Below, in pieces: positions 55,921 to 64,000 of a stretch of 64,000 nt of DNA. The notes beneath the pieces were generated by a model. That model was given only the letters and a program-made list of their open reading frames with translations, did not search any database and was not told the DNA's origin. This DNA comes from Oscillatoria sp. CS-180 (GTDB lineage: Bacteria > Cyanobacteriota > Cyanobacteriia > Phormidesmidales > Phormidesmidaceae). Position 1 is the first letter of the stretch. Every line of letters starts with the position of its first letter. The position numbers were made by a program, and so were the translations under genes. The DNA lies in contig NZ_JAQMUB010000083.1 in NCBI RefSeq assembly GCF_028330965.1, positions 62,001-126,000 on the forward strand, in the 5' to 3' direction.

Positions 55921-56535
55921 TTAGAGGCGATACATCACGTTATCCCAACCATAAGCCTGCTGTGTTTTGCCGCTGGTTTTTGTGACGCTTTCTTGAGACG
56001 AGCTGTTGGGAGAAGGCCTGGGACGGCGACGGTGAGTCCACGCAACCTGCCCGCCTGGATTTTGCGGCTGCCAAGCCTGAAGAGTTTGAGCGTTTGTTTG
56101 TTGCATAACCGATGGCTGACTCTGCAACTCGGTTAATTTTGCAAGGGCGGCATCCCAATCTAAGTCAGGCGTGTTGAACAAATCGCGCAGCGCTTGCAAA
56201 ACGGCCTCGCTGCGTCGTTCATGGGCCGTCTCAATGGGCTGTGAAATCCGTATTGGGTCGATTTGAACGGCCATGATTGCTTGCCGCACAACCTCTTTAA
56301 TTTTGCGATGAAGGTCCTGCTTAGCGAGTCTTTGCTGATACTGCCACCCTTTCTTGCTAGAGGCATATAGAGCTGGAAGGCGGTTGAGCGCATAAGTTAC
56401 GACTTCCTCTGCCTTCAGATACCGACGAACTCGTGTGGGTATGGCTCTAAATTGCTGAGTTACCTCATGAGTGACAAGGCTCTCCATAACATTGACGTAA
56501 CTGCATTCGCCATGGGGTAGATTCGCTTCGTTCAT
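55921..56535 (-). CDS. ComFB domain protein
   Basis: 204 residues. Residues 17-90 (MESLVTHEVTQQFRAIPTRV, YLKAEEVVTYALNRLPALYASS, VRQAIMAVQ) match the ComFB domain. In cyanobacteria one ComFB protein (CdgR) has been reported as a c-di-GMP receptor that affects cell size; the rest of the chain here is a low-complexity, Gln/Pro/Ser-rich tail (from about residue 145). A role in c-di-GMP sensing or in competence is by homology only. Weak SD before the ATG at 56535; the internal Met17 is another possible start. Confidence 0.8.
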   Translation of the reverse strand: MNEANLPHGECSYVNVMESLVTHEVTQQFRAIPTRVRRYLKAEEVVTYALNRLPALYASSKKGWQYQQRLAKQDLHRKIKEVVRQAIMAVQIDPIRISQPIETAHERRSEAVLQALRDLFNTPDLDWDAALAKLTELQSQPSVMQQTNAQTLQAWQPQNPGGQVAWTHRRRPRPSPNSSSQESVTKTSGKTQQAYGWDNVMYRL

Positions 56536-57523
56536 GCCTGACTCGCGTAGTTAGGTTGTCTTGATATGAGAAATAGTCCTTTACAAGTCCTAGAAACAGA
56601 ACCATACAAACGGACTAACCAATCGTTCAGAACCAGTGAGATTGTTTTGTGAAGATATTTATAAACATACATTACACCAGACTGAATATCAGGGAAAAGG
56701 CCGATGCGTTCATAGATTCTTGATAAATGAGGCCAGATTTTTGAAGGAGTTTCTGAGAGCGCAGATGAACCATCGGTATTTGTTGGCAAAAAGTATGAAT
56801 TACAATAGCTTCCTGACTCAGGCTTTTCCCTCAACACATTAGCCTTTTCCCTGATTTTTGCAGATGTGACTATTCCACGCTTTCCTGAACTGCTCTGGCA
56901 AGCACAACGGCTGTGATCTTGATGCTTGCTGCATGCCAGCTTTTGCCAGAACAGAGAAGCTTCAATGTCTCGGCAAATAGCAAAGGGTTAGATTACTCAT
57001 CTAGATCAATCTTGATTCACGATGAATTTCAAATGCTTACATCTGACTACGCCCTTGAACTATGCCCTTGGACTTAATTATTTTTTTCACTAAAAGTCTG
57101 ATTTTGAAAAGTAAATTTGAACCTATATTTTGCTTTTTTAGAAAATCAAAACAAATTAATTATTAGTTGAATTACTGTCTCTCAATTTCGCTTGAATGAT
57201 TTCAGCGAGCAGCTTCTTGTTTATGGATTTTAATTGTCGGATGACTGCAAAGTCACTAGAGGTAGCGTCTGTTTCTAGATATGCAAACGTTGGTTGTAGC
57301 TGCACCGAATAAATTTGTGTGGACTGGCAATGAAGAAAACAACAGTCTGAAGTGATGTTCTCTTCAATCCTTCTCTTGCCCTTCAATCTGACAGGTTCAA
57401 AAAGTTCCTGAGTTTGATCAGAACTTTCCTGAAGATTTCCCTATCGACTCACCTTAGTTGATCAGACATGCTTAAAGCGTAATCAGAGTTTTCTGGTGCG
57501 ACGTAGTTAACCCCCCTAAAGCA
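56536..57523. other. ~1 kb AT-rich stretch without a convincing gene
   Basis: Several short open frames on both strands but none with a family-like sequence. The best is 57156-57386 on the minus strand (76 residues, TTG start, ending LKSINKKLLAEIIQAKLRDSN), which could be a small helical protein; I put that at about one in four. No repeat or RNA gene was seen. Confidence 0.45.
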
Positions 57524-57739
57524 ATGTCATCACCTATCCTGAATCTTTCCCCTTCAATTGAATGTCCAAAGTGCGGTAAGCACACCGTTGTAAGCGACCA
57601 AGTTGGCGTGTATCGATGCCTAAGCTGTGACTTCGAACGAAATTTGAGTCCTGGATCTCTGCGCAAAAACAAAGGCGGCATCGGTGAGCTGGTGTCTGCG
57701 ATCGCTGGTTTTCTAATAGCGGCAGTTCTGATTTTGTAG
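57524..57739 (+). CDS. small zinc-ribbon membrane protein
   Basis: 71 residues: CPKCGKHTVVSDQVGVYRCLSC is a CxxC-x15-CxxC zinc ribbon, followed by a glycine-rich turn and a C-terminal hydrophobic helix (IGELVSAIAGFLIAAVLIL). Compact cyanobacterial tail-anchored protein of unknown role, similar in plan to the protein at 6267. Confidence 0.65.
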   Translation: MSSPILNLSPSIECPKCGKHTVVSDQVGVYRCLSCDFERNLSPGSLRKNKGGIGELVSAIAGFLIAAVLIL

Positions 57740-57882
57740 GCAAGTTCTTCTTCAAAGCGAGCCTAAACAGGCCATGATAACTACTGTTTCTGCCTTGTCT
57801 GCAAACTGCTTAATGCTCATTGCTTAGAGCGTTTGCAGACACCCACTTGAGTGTCAGCTTCGGATATCTAGGGCTGCTTGTC

Positions 57883-57914
57883 ACCTATTTTCGATTGTTC
57901 AATTGAGAATAGGT
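57883..57914. terminator. hairpin downstream of the zinc-ribbon gene
   Basis: 10-bp stem ACCTATTTTC / GAGAATAGGT with one wobble or mismatch and a 12-nt loop, 145 bp after the stop. It may be a transcript end; no long T run. Confidence 0.4.
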
Positions 57915-58172
57915 CAATTGCATTCCGGGCTTCTTAAGTTTCTCGAATCTATATTGAGAACTGTTTTAAAGAGGCAATAGAACTGCTCAAATCCTTCTTT
58001 GTCTATCGCTTTCTCTGTCAAAGTTTCAGCCTGCTAGCTGTTTCTGAAATTACAGACTTTGATCGATTAGACCAGATGTCTTTGTCGTGATTCTTGGGTG
58101 AATTCGCTAAGATTAGCTGTCACGAATCCCTCTGTTCATGACACTAACTTATAGAAGGGAGGTGATTTATTA

Positions 58173-58214
58173 ATGACTCCTTCCTTTGACTCAGAACTGA
58201 TAGCTCCAAGTTAA
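58173..58214 (+). CDS. 13-codon ORF with an ideal Shine-Dalgarno
   Basis: ATG at 58173 is preceded by GAAGGGAGGTGATTTATTA; GGAGGTGAT is the full complement of the 16S 3' end. The frame reads MTPSFDSELIAPS and stops. It lies 84 bp upstream of the NfeD-like gene, so it may be a leader peptide or a translational landing site; the start of the frame (CTCCTTCC) can pair back to the SD. Whether it is translated is not known. Confidence 0.35.
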   Translation: MTPSFDSELIAPS

Positions 58215-58297
58215 TCTTCAGTGAGCTTTCAAGCAAAGACGGGTGCAGTTTGTGAACCTCTCTCAAGTACATCATTCGATGATCAGGAGAAAACACG

Positions 58298-58606
58298 ATG
58301 AATGTGTTTAAAGCCCTGTTAGATACTCCTAATGCTGATTTAGTTGGTTTTGAACCGTCAGTTGATGACAAGTTTCAAATATCAGAAGTTCAGCCGCTAT
58401 GGACAGATATTGCAGAAATAGAAGCAGTCGTTACTCAAGCGATCGCTCCCGATGGCATGGGTCGTGTCAAATTTCACGGGACTCGCTGGAGAGCCTTAAC
58501 TGAACGCTCCTATACGCTGCCCGCAGGTACGTCAGTCCACGTGATTGGTCGCCACGGTAGCAATATTTTAGTGGTTGAACCCATGCAGTTTGAAATTGCC
58601 CAATAG
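58298..58606 (+). CDS. NfeD C-terminal domain-like protein
   Basis: 102 residues. The C-terminal half, AVVTQAIAPDGMGRVKFHGTRWRALTERSYTLPAGTSVHVIGRHGSNILVVEP, is a soluble OB-fold NfeD domain, normally attached to membrane NfeD proteins that work with stomatin-like partners. Here the membrane part is absent, as in stand-alone NfeDs of cyanobacteria. AGGAG at a good distance from the ATG at 58298. Confidence 0.82.
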   Translation: MNVFKALLDTPNADLVGFEPSVDDKFQISEVQPLWTDIAEIEAVVTQAIAPDGMGRVKFHGTRWRALTERSYTLPAGTSVHVIGRHGSNILVVEPMQFEIAQ

Positions 58607-58814
58607 CAGCATTCACAGGTCAAAGGTGATCATTCAGCTGCTGATGTTCAGAAAACTAGCAGGTGTTTGTAAACGCTTTGACTTGTGACTTGAACTCATT
58701 GAAATCATCCGCCTGAATTCAATTCCTCCAGATCCCCATACATTTCTGCATGGGGATTTCAGGCGCTGATTGCCCTTTTTTCCCTTAATTGTTTATCCGT
58801 TCTCCCGTAGAAAT

Positions 58815-59045
58815 ATGAGACGTCCTCATCGTCATAACTTTTTATTCCGTATCGCCTGCGAAGGTCTCAAGCTCCTAGCTATTTTAGTGATGTGCTTCAT
58901 CTGTGCCTGCCTTTTTCTAGCGCCTTTTGGGGCATTGGTGCAGGTGGAAGCTGTCATTGATGTTGTCGTTCCGTTTTTCTTGCGGTTAGCGATTTGCCTC
59001 TTAGGGATGCTTGTGCTCGCTGGACTGTTTGAATCGCTTGAATAG
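58815..59045 (+). CDS. small membrane protein
   Basis: 76 residues from ATG 58815 (opens MRRPHRHNFLFRIACEGLKL) with two hydrophobic helices (LAILVMCFICACLFLAPFGAL; VVVPFFLRLAICLLGMLVLAGLF). No family recognised. It may be cotranscribed after the NfeD gene. Confidence 0.5.
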   Translation: MRRPHRHNFLFRIACEGLKLLAILVMCFICACLFLAPFGALVQVEAVIDVVVPFFLRLAICLLGMLVLAGLFESLE

Positions 59046-59090
59046 CTAATACGATGGATTTCAGGCTAAGAAGCTTGCAGATCGCAATTC

Positions 59091-60059
59091 TTAGCGATCG
59101 CTAACGTTGCTCATAGTTAATGCTGACTCGCAGGAGTCAAGAATATCAAGTGCCTTGCGAATAAGCGCAGTGGTAGGACCGGGCTGTTCCAACTGAGGTG
59201 TCAGCCCAACGTTGTTGATCACCTCAAAGTGCTTGATTGCTTGCGAATTCAATGCTGCAAGGCGTTCACCTAAAGCAACTTCAGTGAATTGAGCTGCCTG
59301 TCCCCAAAGCATGACTGTGGGAATCGTTAACTGCGGTATCCATTCAGCAAGATCAAAACACAAGTCACCTCGGACAAAGGATAGGGCCGCATATTCAGCA
59401 TTGGGTTGAGTGGCAGATTTAAGATAGGCGGCTACCATTTCGGGGGTGACAAGGTCGGCATTGGCAAATTGCCTTTCGGTTAGAAAGCGTTGTATCCCTG
59501 CTGCCGTCGCGATCGCCGTTTGATAAAGCACTTTGTCTAACCAAGGAATCTGTAGGACTTGTGGCAGGAGTCCCTGCCGAAAATCCTTGCCAAAATCTGA
59601 AAGTCCAGCGGGTGTTACTAGAATGAGTCTTTGAATCAGTTCGGGATGGTTAACAGCGACTCGTACTGTGATAGCTGCCGTTAGAGCTGAAGCGACAATG
59701 ACCGCCCCTTGAGGAGCTAAGGCTTGCAGAATTTTAATAATTGCATCTTCATAGTCTTGAATTGTATAAGCCTGCTCCAGATGATCTGAGCGTCCCCAGC
59801 CGGGTAGATCTGGTGCCAAAACTCGGTAGTCCGTCGCAAAGGCTGGATAGACCTGCGACCACTCATAGGACGATGATCCTCCACCAAAGCCATGCAGGAA
59901 GAGAAGAGTCTGATCCGGTTGGGTAGCGACAGGCCAAAATTCCGGTTGAGGGGCGGCATAGGCGATCGCGCCCAGATGTGTTGTGGTCGATCTTTGCTCG
60001 AATCCAGGGGCAATAAACATAGCAAACTGTGGTCGGTATGATGCGATTGAATCGCTCAT
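59091..60059 (-). CDS. alpha/beta-hydrolase-fold protein with altered catalytic residues
   Basis: 323 residues from ATG 60059; the ORF reaches upstream but that part has no family match. The fold is clear: LFLHGFGGGSSSYEW (oxyanion region), VLAPDLPGWGRSD, IPTVMLWGQAAQF. But the nucleophile elbow is VASALTA instead of GxSxG, and the C-terminal His motif (GHxPxxExP) reads GLTPQLEQP with Leu for His. The serine itself remains. So hydrolase activity is doubtful. I believe the GLTPQLE form occurs in other cyanobacterial homologues too, which would mean a conserved pseudo-enzyme. Confidence 0.8.
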   Translation of the reverse strand: MSDSIASYRPQFAMFIAPGFEQRSTTTHLGAIAYAAPQPEFWPVATQPDQTLLFLHGFGGGSSSYEWSQVYPAFATDYRVLAPDLPGWGRSDHLEQAYTIQDYEDAIIKILQALAPQGAVIVASALTAAITVRVAVNHPELIQRLILVTPAGLSDFGKDFRQGLLPQVLQIPWLDKVLYQTAIATAAGIQRFLTERQFANADLVTPEMVAAYLKSATQPNAEYAALSFVRGDLCFDLAEWIPQLTIPTVMLWGQAAQFTEVALGERLAALNSQAIKHFEVINNVGLTPQLEQPGPTTALIRKALDILDSCESALTMSNVSDR

Positions 60060-60348
60060 CAAGGACTGTATGTGAATTTTAAAGCGTTCATGAGCGATCA
60101 GTGGAATTTGGGTGTTTGAGTTGTCCTCGTTGATAAAGTTTCCTGATTCAATGAAAGTCAGTCGGTAAACTACAGAGCCTATGATACAAAATCTAGATAG
60201 GGTGAGTTTCGAGTAGTCACAGTCTATCTTCAGAGCAGGTTGCTTTGTAAAAATGAATACCGATCGCGAACGCCTGCGAAACGTTTTTTGAAGAGGCGTT
60301 TCTGGGCTTTTTGTTGACAACCCTGCTTACTGGTGTGTAATCAATCTG

Positions 60349-60717
60349 ATGCTTTTACGATTCCTTTCGGTTAGTTTTGCAAGTTTAGGTTTGACCATCC
60401 TGAGTCTACCTGCCGCTGCTCGTCCCGAGATCGCTAGCGGTGACCAGTGGTTAGAGGGCGTTAGTCAGGACGAGTGCTTAAGTCGGGCTGATAGCTTCAT
60501 TGGCGAGCTTGATGTTCCCACTGATGCTGGCGACATCGATCGCACTGGCTATTTTGACGATGGGGTATTCCGCATTCTTTGCTACAGCGGTGGCGAAGAA
60601 TCGAGCATGGTTTTAATTTTTTCAGCCCACAACGAAAATGCTGAAGTGGCAACGCAGTTCTTGCAGTTTGCTTTGCAAGAATTGGGGGGTGTGGAACCGA
60701 CAGCAGGAACTTTGTAG
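60349..60717 (+). CDS. small secreted protein
   Basis: 122 residues with a signal peptide (LLRFLSVSFASLGLTILSLPAAARP). The mature part has two cysteines (DECLSRAD and RILCYSGG) that could pair, and ends in a helix (ATQFLQFALQELGG). Resembles exported cyanobacterial proteins of unknown function. It ends 9 bp from the convergent GH57 gene. Confidence 0.65.
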   Translation: MLLRFLSVSFASLGLTILSLPAAARPEIASGDQWLEGVSQDECLSRADSFIGELDVPTDAGDIDRTGYFDDGVFRILCYSGGEESSMVLIFSAHNENAEVATQFLQFALQELGGVEPTAGTL

Positions 60718-60726
60718 GCAAACGCC

Positions 60727-62211
60727 CTAAGCCATCGTCAGGGCAGATAACCCTCGTCGATGGATAGTTTGTGCATATTCGGTCCATGCGCCCTGTCCCC
60801 AGTACCGAAAACAGCTCGTCTCAAGTAGCAAAAGATGTAGCAGGGCCTGATGATAGGACGCTGATCTAGGGTCGTTGAACTTGTTTTCTCGTACGGCTTG
60901 ATGGAACCGAGCACTAAGTTGTTGCAGGGGCTGCATAACGTTACTGTAGCCCTCGACCCAGCTGCGATCATTAGTCCAGGAAGAGCCTTCCATATGAAAG
61001 CTCTGATCAGCCTGCTTCAGCTCAGCGATCGCTCTATCAACGGTATCAGGGCTGATGCGATCGCCGACCTGCTGCCAAAGACGGTGTTGTCCAATGGCTT
61101 GACAGGTGGGGAAATCAGCTGGAGTAACGCCAGCTTCGGCTAATAGCTCTAAATATTCAGTGCCTAAGCAGCCAACAGTCCCAACCTGTCCACTATCGTG
61201 CTGCCTCATCTCATGCCAAGAGCGCTTGAACATTCCCGGAAATTCGTTCATCATGACGCCCCCATTTTCACCATCACTGATCTGGGTGACGAGCGGGGGG
61301 ATGTGGTTTTGACCCAATGCCACTGGTTGAAGCGTTTTGGCTTCTGCAAAAGGCTGCATCTGGCCCACAAGCTTGGTGTCTGAGCCTTGAGTTTTGATTA
61401 AGACGGTGATTTCTGCAACGTCGCCCTGCGTATTTCGAGCTACCAAACGATGGGGTAAATGGGGCTGTTGAACACCGCGTCCTTCTAAAGTCTCAATTGT
61501 GTGCTCTTGCACTAATAGCCACTGGTAGCCACAGTCCAAAAGCGCTTTAACAAAGGCATAAAGAGTATCAGGATGATTGGGCAAATGCATTTCAGGCGGG
61601 GAGAAGCCGCGTACCCGTGAGAGGGCTTCCCAGCCAAATAGCGCTGCAAAGTGGTGCTGCCAAGCCCGAATGTGAAGCTTGATGTCAGGAATTGGCGTCG
61701 AAGGAACGACCGCGTGACCCCAGAGGGTACCCAGCCACTCTACATAAGGCTGATATTTAGAGTCGCAGGCAATGCGGCGTAATTTATCGAGAATGTCGTG
61801 GCGATTCATCTGCTGCAATCCCCACAGCAGCGTGCCTGAATAATCGAGCATAATGCGGGGATTACATCCCTGTTCGACTAATTCAGGAATAAAATCCCCC
61901 ATGCGGGCGTAGCAGTAAGCGAACGGACCGGCGTTATGATTGTCTCCCTCATAGGGATGGTCAAACATATACTGAAGGTTGCTGATGAGCTGACCGTCTG
62001 CTCCGGCTGGAATGGTTGGCTGATGCATGTGAAGGGCGATCGCGAACCCTGCCGAGAAATCGGATAGTCGTAAGTTAGTCTGCTCTATAAAGACAGGACG
62101 AGAAGTATTGGTTGCAGATTGAATGCGATTTTCCCAACCCGCGAGGGGAGGCATTCCATCAATGAGAGAGGGTAAACGGTCCAAGATGGAATGAGGAACA
62201 GTGGCAACCAT
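60727..62211 (-). CDS. glycoside hydrolase family 57-like protein
   Basis: 494 residues. Starts with a barrel-like FAIALHMHQPTIPAG; the nucleophile region is GFSPPEMHLPNH (Glu), and the late conserved Asp lies in SDGENGG. These are GH57 motifs (amylopullulanase, 4-alpha-glucanotransferase and branching enzymes). The family here has a SWH/EMRQHD insertion and no clear match to one activity, so the substrate (probably an alpha-glucan such as glycogen) is a guess. Divergent from mutS. Confidence 0.85.
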   Translation of the reverse strand: MVATVPHSILDRLPSLIDGMPPLAGWENRIQSATNTSRPVFIEQTNLRLSDFSAGFAIALHMHQPTIPAGADGQLISNLQYMFDHPYEGDNHNAGPFAYCYARMGDFIPELVEQGCNPRIMLDYSGTLLWGLQQMNRHDILDKLRRIACDSKYQPYVEWLGTLWGHAVVPSTPIPDIKLHIRAWQHHFAALFGWEALSRVRGFSPPEMHLPNHPDTLYAFVKALLDCGYQWLLVQEHTIETLEGRGVQQPHLPHRLVARNTQGDVAEITVLIKTQGSDTKLVGQMQPFAEAKTLQPVALGQNHIPPLVTQISDGENGGVMMNEFPGMFKRSWHEMRQHDSGQVGTVGCLGTEYLELLAEAGVTPADFPTCQAIGQHRLWQQVGDRISPDTVDRAIAELKQADQSFHMEGSSWTNDRSWVEGYSNVMQPLQQLSARFHQAVRENKFNDPRSASYHQALLHLLLLETSCFRYWGQGAWTEYAQTIHRRGLSALTMA

Positions 62212-62401
62212 GATTTAGAGGCATAAACTTTCCTTCAGTGTCGCACCATGAGATACGAATTTAGTTGCATTTATGCAATTGATAAATAATCTTTAACACT
62301 TGTGAAGTCGCCTATGATTTCGGTTTTTGTTGCGAAATGGCAGAGATTTCACACGGACGAAAAGTCAGCCTTACAATCAGTAGGAATATTTGTGCATCCT
62401 G

Positions 62402-64000
62402 ATGAAGGTTATGACTGCGCCCGTTGAGAAAGACGTTAATCATGGTGTTCCAGAACGTTTAGCAAAGCACACGGTTCGTTACGCCAATTGTAAAGACGTC
62501 AATTGTGACGACTTGTCACCGATGATGCGTCACTATGTTCAAGTCAAGGCGGAGTATCCCCACGCGCTCCTGCTATACCGAGTGGGCGATTTCTTTGAAA
62601 CTTTTTTTGAGGATGGCATCACCATCGCCCGTGAGTTGGAGCTGGTTCTGACCAGTAAAGAAGCGGGAAAAGCGGTAGGACGAGTCCCTATGTCGGGTAT
62701 TCCTCACCACGCCCTGGAGCGTTATTGTGCTCAGCTGGTTGAAAAGGGATATGCGATCGCCATTTGTGACCAAGTTGAAGATCCAGCGCTGGCTCAAGGA
62801 CTCGTCAAGCGAGAAGTAACGCGCGTGGTGACCCCTGGCACAGTGCTGGAAGAGGGGATGCTCAGTGCCCGCCAGAACAATTTTCTGGCAGCTGTGGTCC
62901 TCTCGGGAGATCATTGGGGATTGGCCTATGCTGATGTTTCAACAGGAGAGTTTTTTACCACTCAACACCATGACTTGGAGCAGGTCACTCAGGAGCTCAT
63001 GCGATTGCAGCCATCGGAGACTTTGCTGCCAACCGATGCCCCTGATCTGCGTGTGATGCTGCGTCCGGGAGAAGCAACGGATCAGCTGCCAGATTGCTTG
63101 CCGCGACAGTTCTGCTATACCTTGCGATCGCAAGGAGCCTTCTCGCATACCGAAGCCAAACAGCGATTACTACAAACGTTTCGATTGCGATCGCTTGAGG
63201 GGATTGGCTGCGATCATCTGCCCCTAGCTGTCCGTGCGGCTGGAGGACTGTTGGAATATTTAGAAGAGACACAAAAAGAGAATCCTGTTCCTCTACAACT
63301 CCTGAGCACCTATGTATTAAGTGATTTTTTGGTGCTGGATCATCAGACTCGACGTAATCTTGAAATTACCCAGACGTCACGGGATGGTACCTACAACGGT
63401 TCGTTATTATGGGCGTTAGATCGGACTGTAACGGCTATGGGCGGGCGGGCACTTCGCCGCTGGCTCCTACAGCCACTACTGTCGGTTGAGAAGATTCAAG
63501 ACCGTCAATCTACTATTCAGGAGCTGGTCGAGCAGGGGTCTCTGCGAACATCACTGCAACAGCAGCTTAAGCAGATTTATGATTTGGAGCGGTTAGCGGG
63601 TCGAGCGGGTTCAGGAACCGCGAACGGACGTGACCTTGTAGCTTTGGCTGATTCCTTTGCTCGTTTACCCGTTCTGGCTGCACTGGTTGAGTCGGCTAAG
63701 TCTTCTTATTTAAGAGCGCTGCAATATGTTCCGCCAGACCTAGAGCAGCTAGGAGATACGTTGCGATCGCACCTAGTCGAAAATCCGCCTCTTTACCTCA
63801 CCGAAGGCAATTTAATTCGTCCCGGTGTTAATTCCGAATTGGACGATCTCCGCGCTCAGATCAAAGGCGATCAGGATTGGATTGCGGGCTTGGAACCGTC
63901 TGAACGAGACCGCACAGGTATCTCAAATTTGAAGGTGGGTTTCAACAAGGCATTTGGTTATTACATTAGTATTTCGCGAAGCAAAGCTAGCCAGGCTCCT
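62402..64000 (+). CDS. mutS: DNA mismatch repair protein MutS (N-terminal part)
   Basis: Open to the window edge; 533 codons shown. Domain I has [16 protein letters not shown] with the Phe-x-Glu mismatch-reading motif, then [11 protein letters not shown]-like [15 protein letters not shown]; further on [11 protein letters not shown], the lever region [42 protein letters not shown] and [20 protein letters not shown]. The ATPase half lies outside. Two in-frame ATGs (62402, 62411) are possible starts. Confidence 0.95.
   Translation, partial: MKVMTAPVEKDVNHGVPERLAKHTVRYANCKDVNCDDLSPMMRHYVQVKAEYPHALLLYRVGDFFETFFEDGITIARELELVLTSKEAGKAVGRVPMSGIPHHALERYCAQLVEKGYAIAICDQVEDPALAQGLVKREVTRVVTPGTVLEEGMLSARQNNFLAAVVLSGDHWGLAYADVSTGEFFTTQHHDLEQVTQELMRLQPSETLLPTDAPDLRVMLRPGEATDQLPDCLPRQFCYTLRSQGAFSHTEAKQRLLQTFRLRSLEGIGCDHLPLAVRAAGGLLEYLEETQKENPVPLQLLSTYVLSDFLVLDHQTRRNLEITQTSRDGTYNGSLLWALDRTVTAMGGRALRRWLLQPLLSVEKIQDRQSTIQELVEQGSLRTSLQQQLKQIYDLERLAGRAGSGTANGRDLVALADSFARLPVLAALVESAKSSYLRALQYVPPDLEQLGDTLRSHLVENPPLYLTEGNLIRPGVNSELDDLRAQIKGDQDWIAGLEPSERDRTGISNLKVGFNKAFGYYISISRSKASQAP

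Noticed and set aside
55780-56136. 118-codon plus-strand ORF
   Set aside because: Most of it is antisense to the ComFB coding sequence.
56532-56837. 101-codon minus-strand ORF after the ComFB gene
   Set aside because: Looks random in sequence and overlaps another ORF of similar length on the plus strand; no motif.
57156-57386. 76-codon minus-strand ORF
   Set aside because: The C-terminal part looks helical and could be real, but TTG start, no SD and no family made it too weak to list as a gene.

Overview
The window is a 64 kb piece of a cyanobacterial chromosome. It carries photosystem I genes (psaF, psaJ, psaL), photosystem II cytochrome c550 (psbV), plastocyanin (petE), carotene hydroxylase (crtR), a Mg-chelatase subunit (chlD) and SLH-containing porins' typical architecture, and it is dense in the palindrome GCGATCGC (HIP1), a cyanobacterial hallmark. 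I cannot name the species; the psaF-psaJ-psaL order is the arrangement associated with lineages that make tetrameric PSI.

Layout. 0-12 kb: partial DUF4231 membrane protein, a flavoprotein, MsrA, a PemK/MazF-type toxin-antitoxin pair, a PLP dehydratase, FKBP, a phasin-like coiled coil, CbiA (cobalamin), guanine deaminase, and the psaF-psaJ-psaL cluster divergent from tsaD. 12-30 kb: a DUF7662-HTH regulator, a Ski2/ISE2-like RNA helicase, pyruvate kinase, crtR, RNase III, an OprB-type porin, a stand-alone Nmad3 protein, carB, a DoxX-like protein, tRNA-Asp and a TM0106 RecB-like nuclease. 30-44 kb: a cystine C-S lyase, a tandem-domain nucleotide cyclase, hisIE, a ParA-like protein with a ruined P-loop, petE, psbV, accD, a degenerate squalene/phytoene-synthase-like protein, prepilin peptidase, leuB, a YqiA-like esterase and an AT-rich DM9-repeat membrane protein. 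44-64 kb: MltA with a translationally coupled small gene, a transglutaminase-fold protein, a pentapeptide-repeat protein downstream of an adenylate cyclase with three C-terminal repeats, a duplicated-domain lipoprotein, DUF1206, chlD, a ComFB protein, a sparse 2 kb with small genes, a pseudo-hydrolase, a GH57 protein and the start of mutS.

Most genes are single housekeeping units rather than long operons. Signalling is a theme: two class III cyclases and one ComFB (c-di-GMP receptor family) protein. I found no phage, integrase, CRISPR array or intact insertion sequence. The most striking non-coding feature is a dispersed element of exactly 104 bp present in three full ungapped copies plus two or three fragments, with imperfect 14-bp terminal inverted repeats; it behaves like a MITE.

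No undescribed multi-gene system is evident. The best candidates for novelty are the 104-bp element family, the sAC-like pseudo-heterodimeric cyclase, the cyclase-with-repeats/pentapeptide pair, the Nmad3 protein and the DM9 protein.
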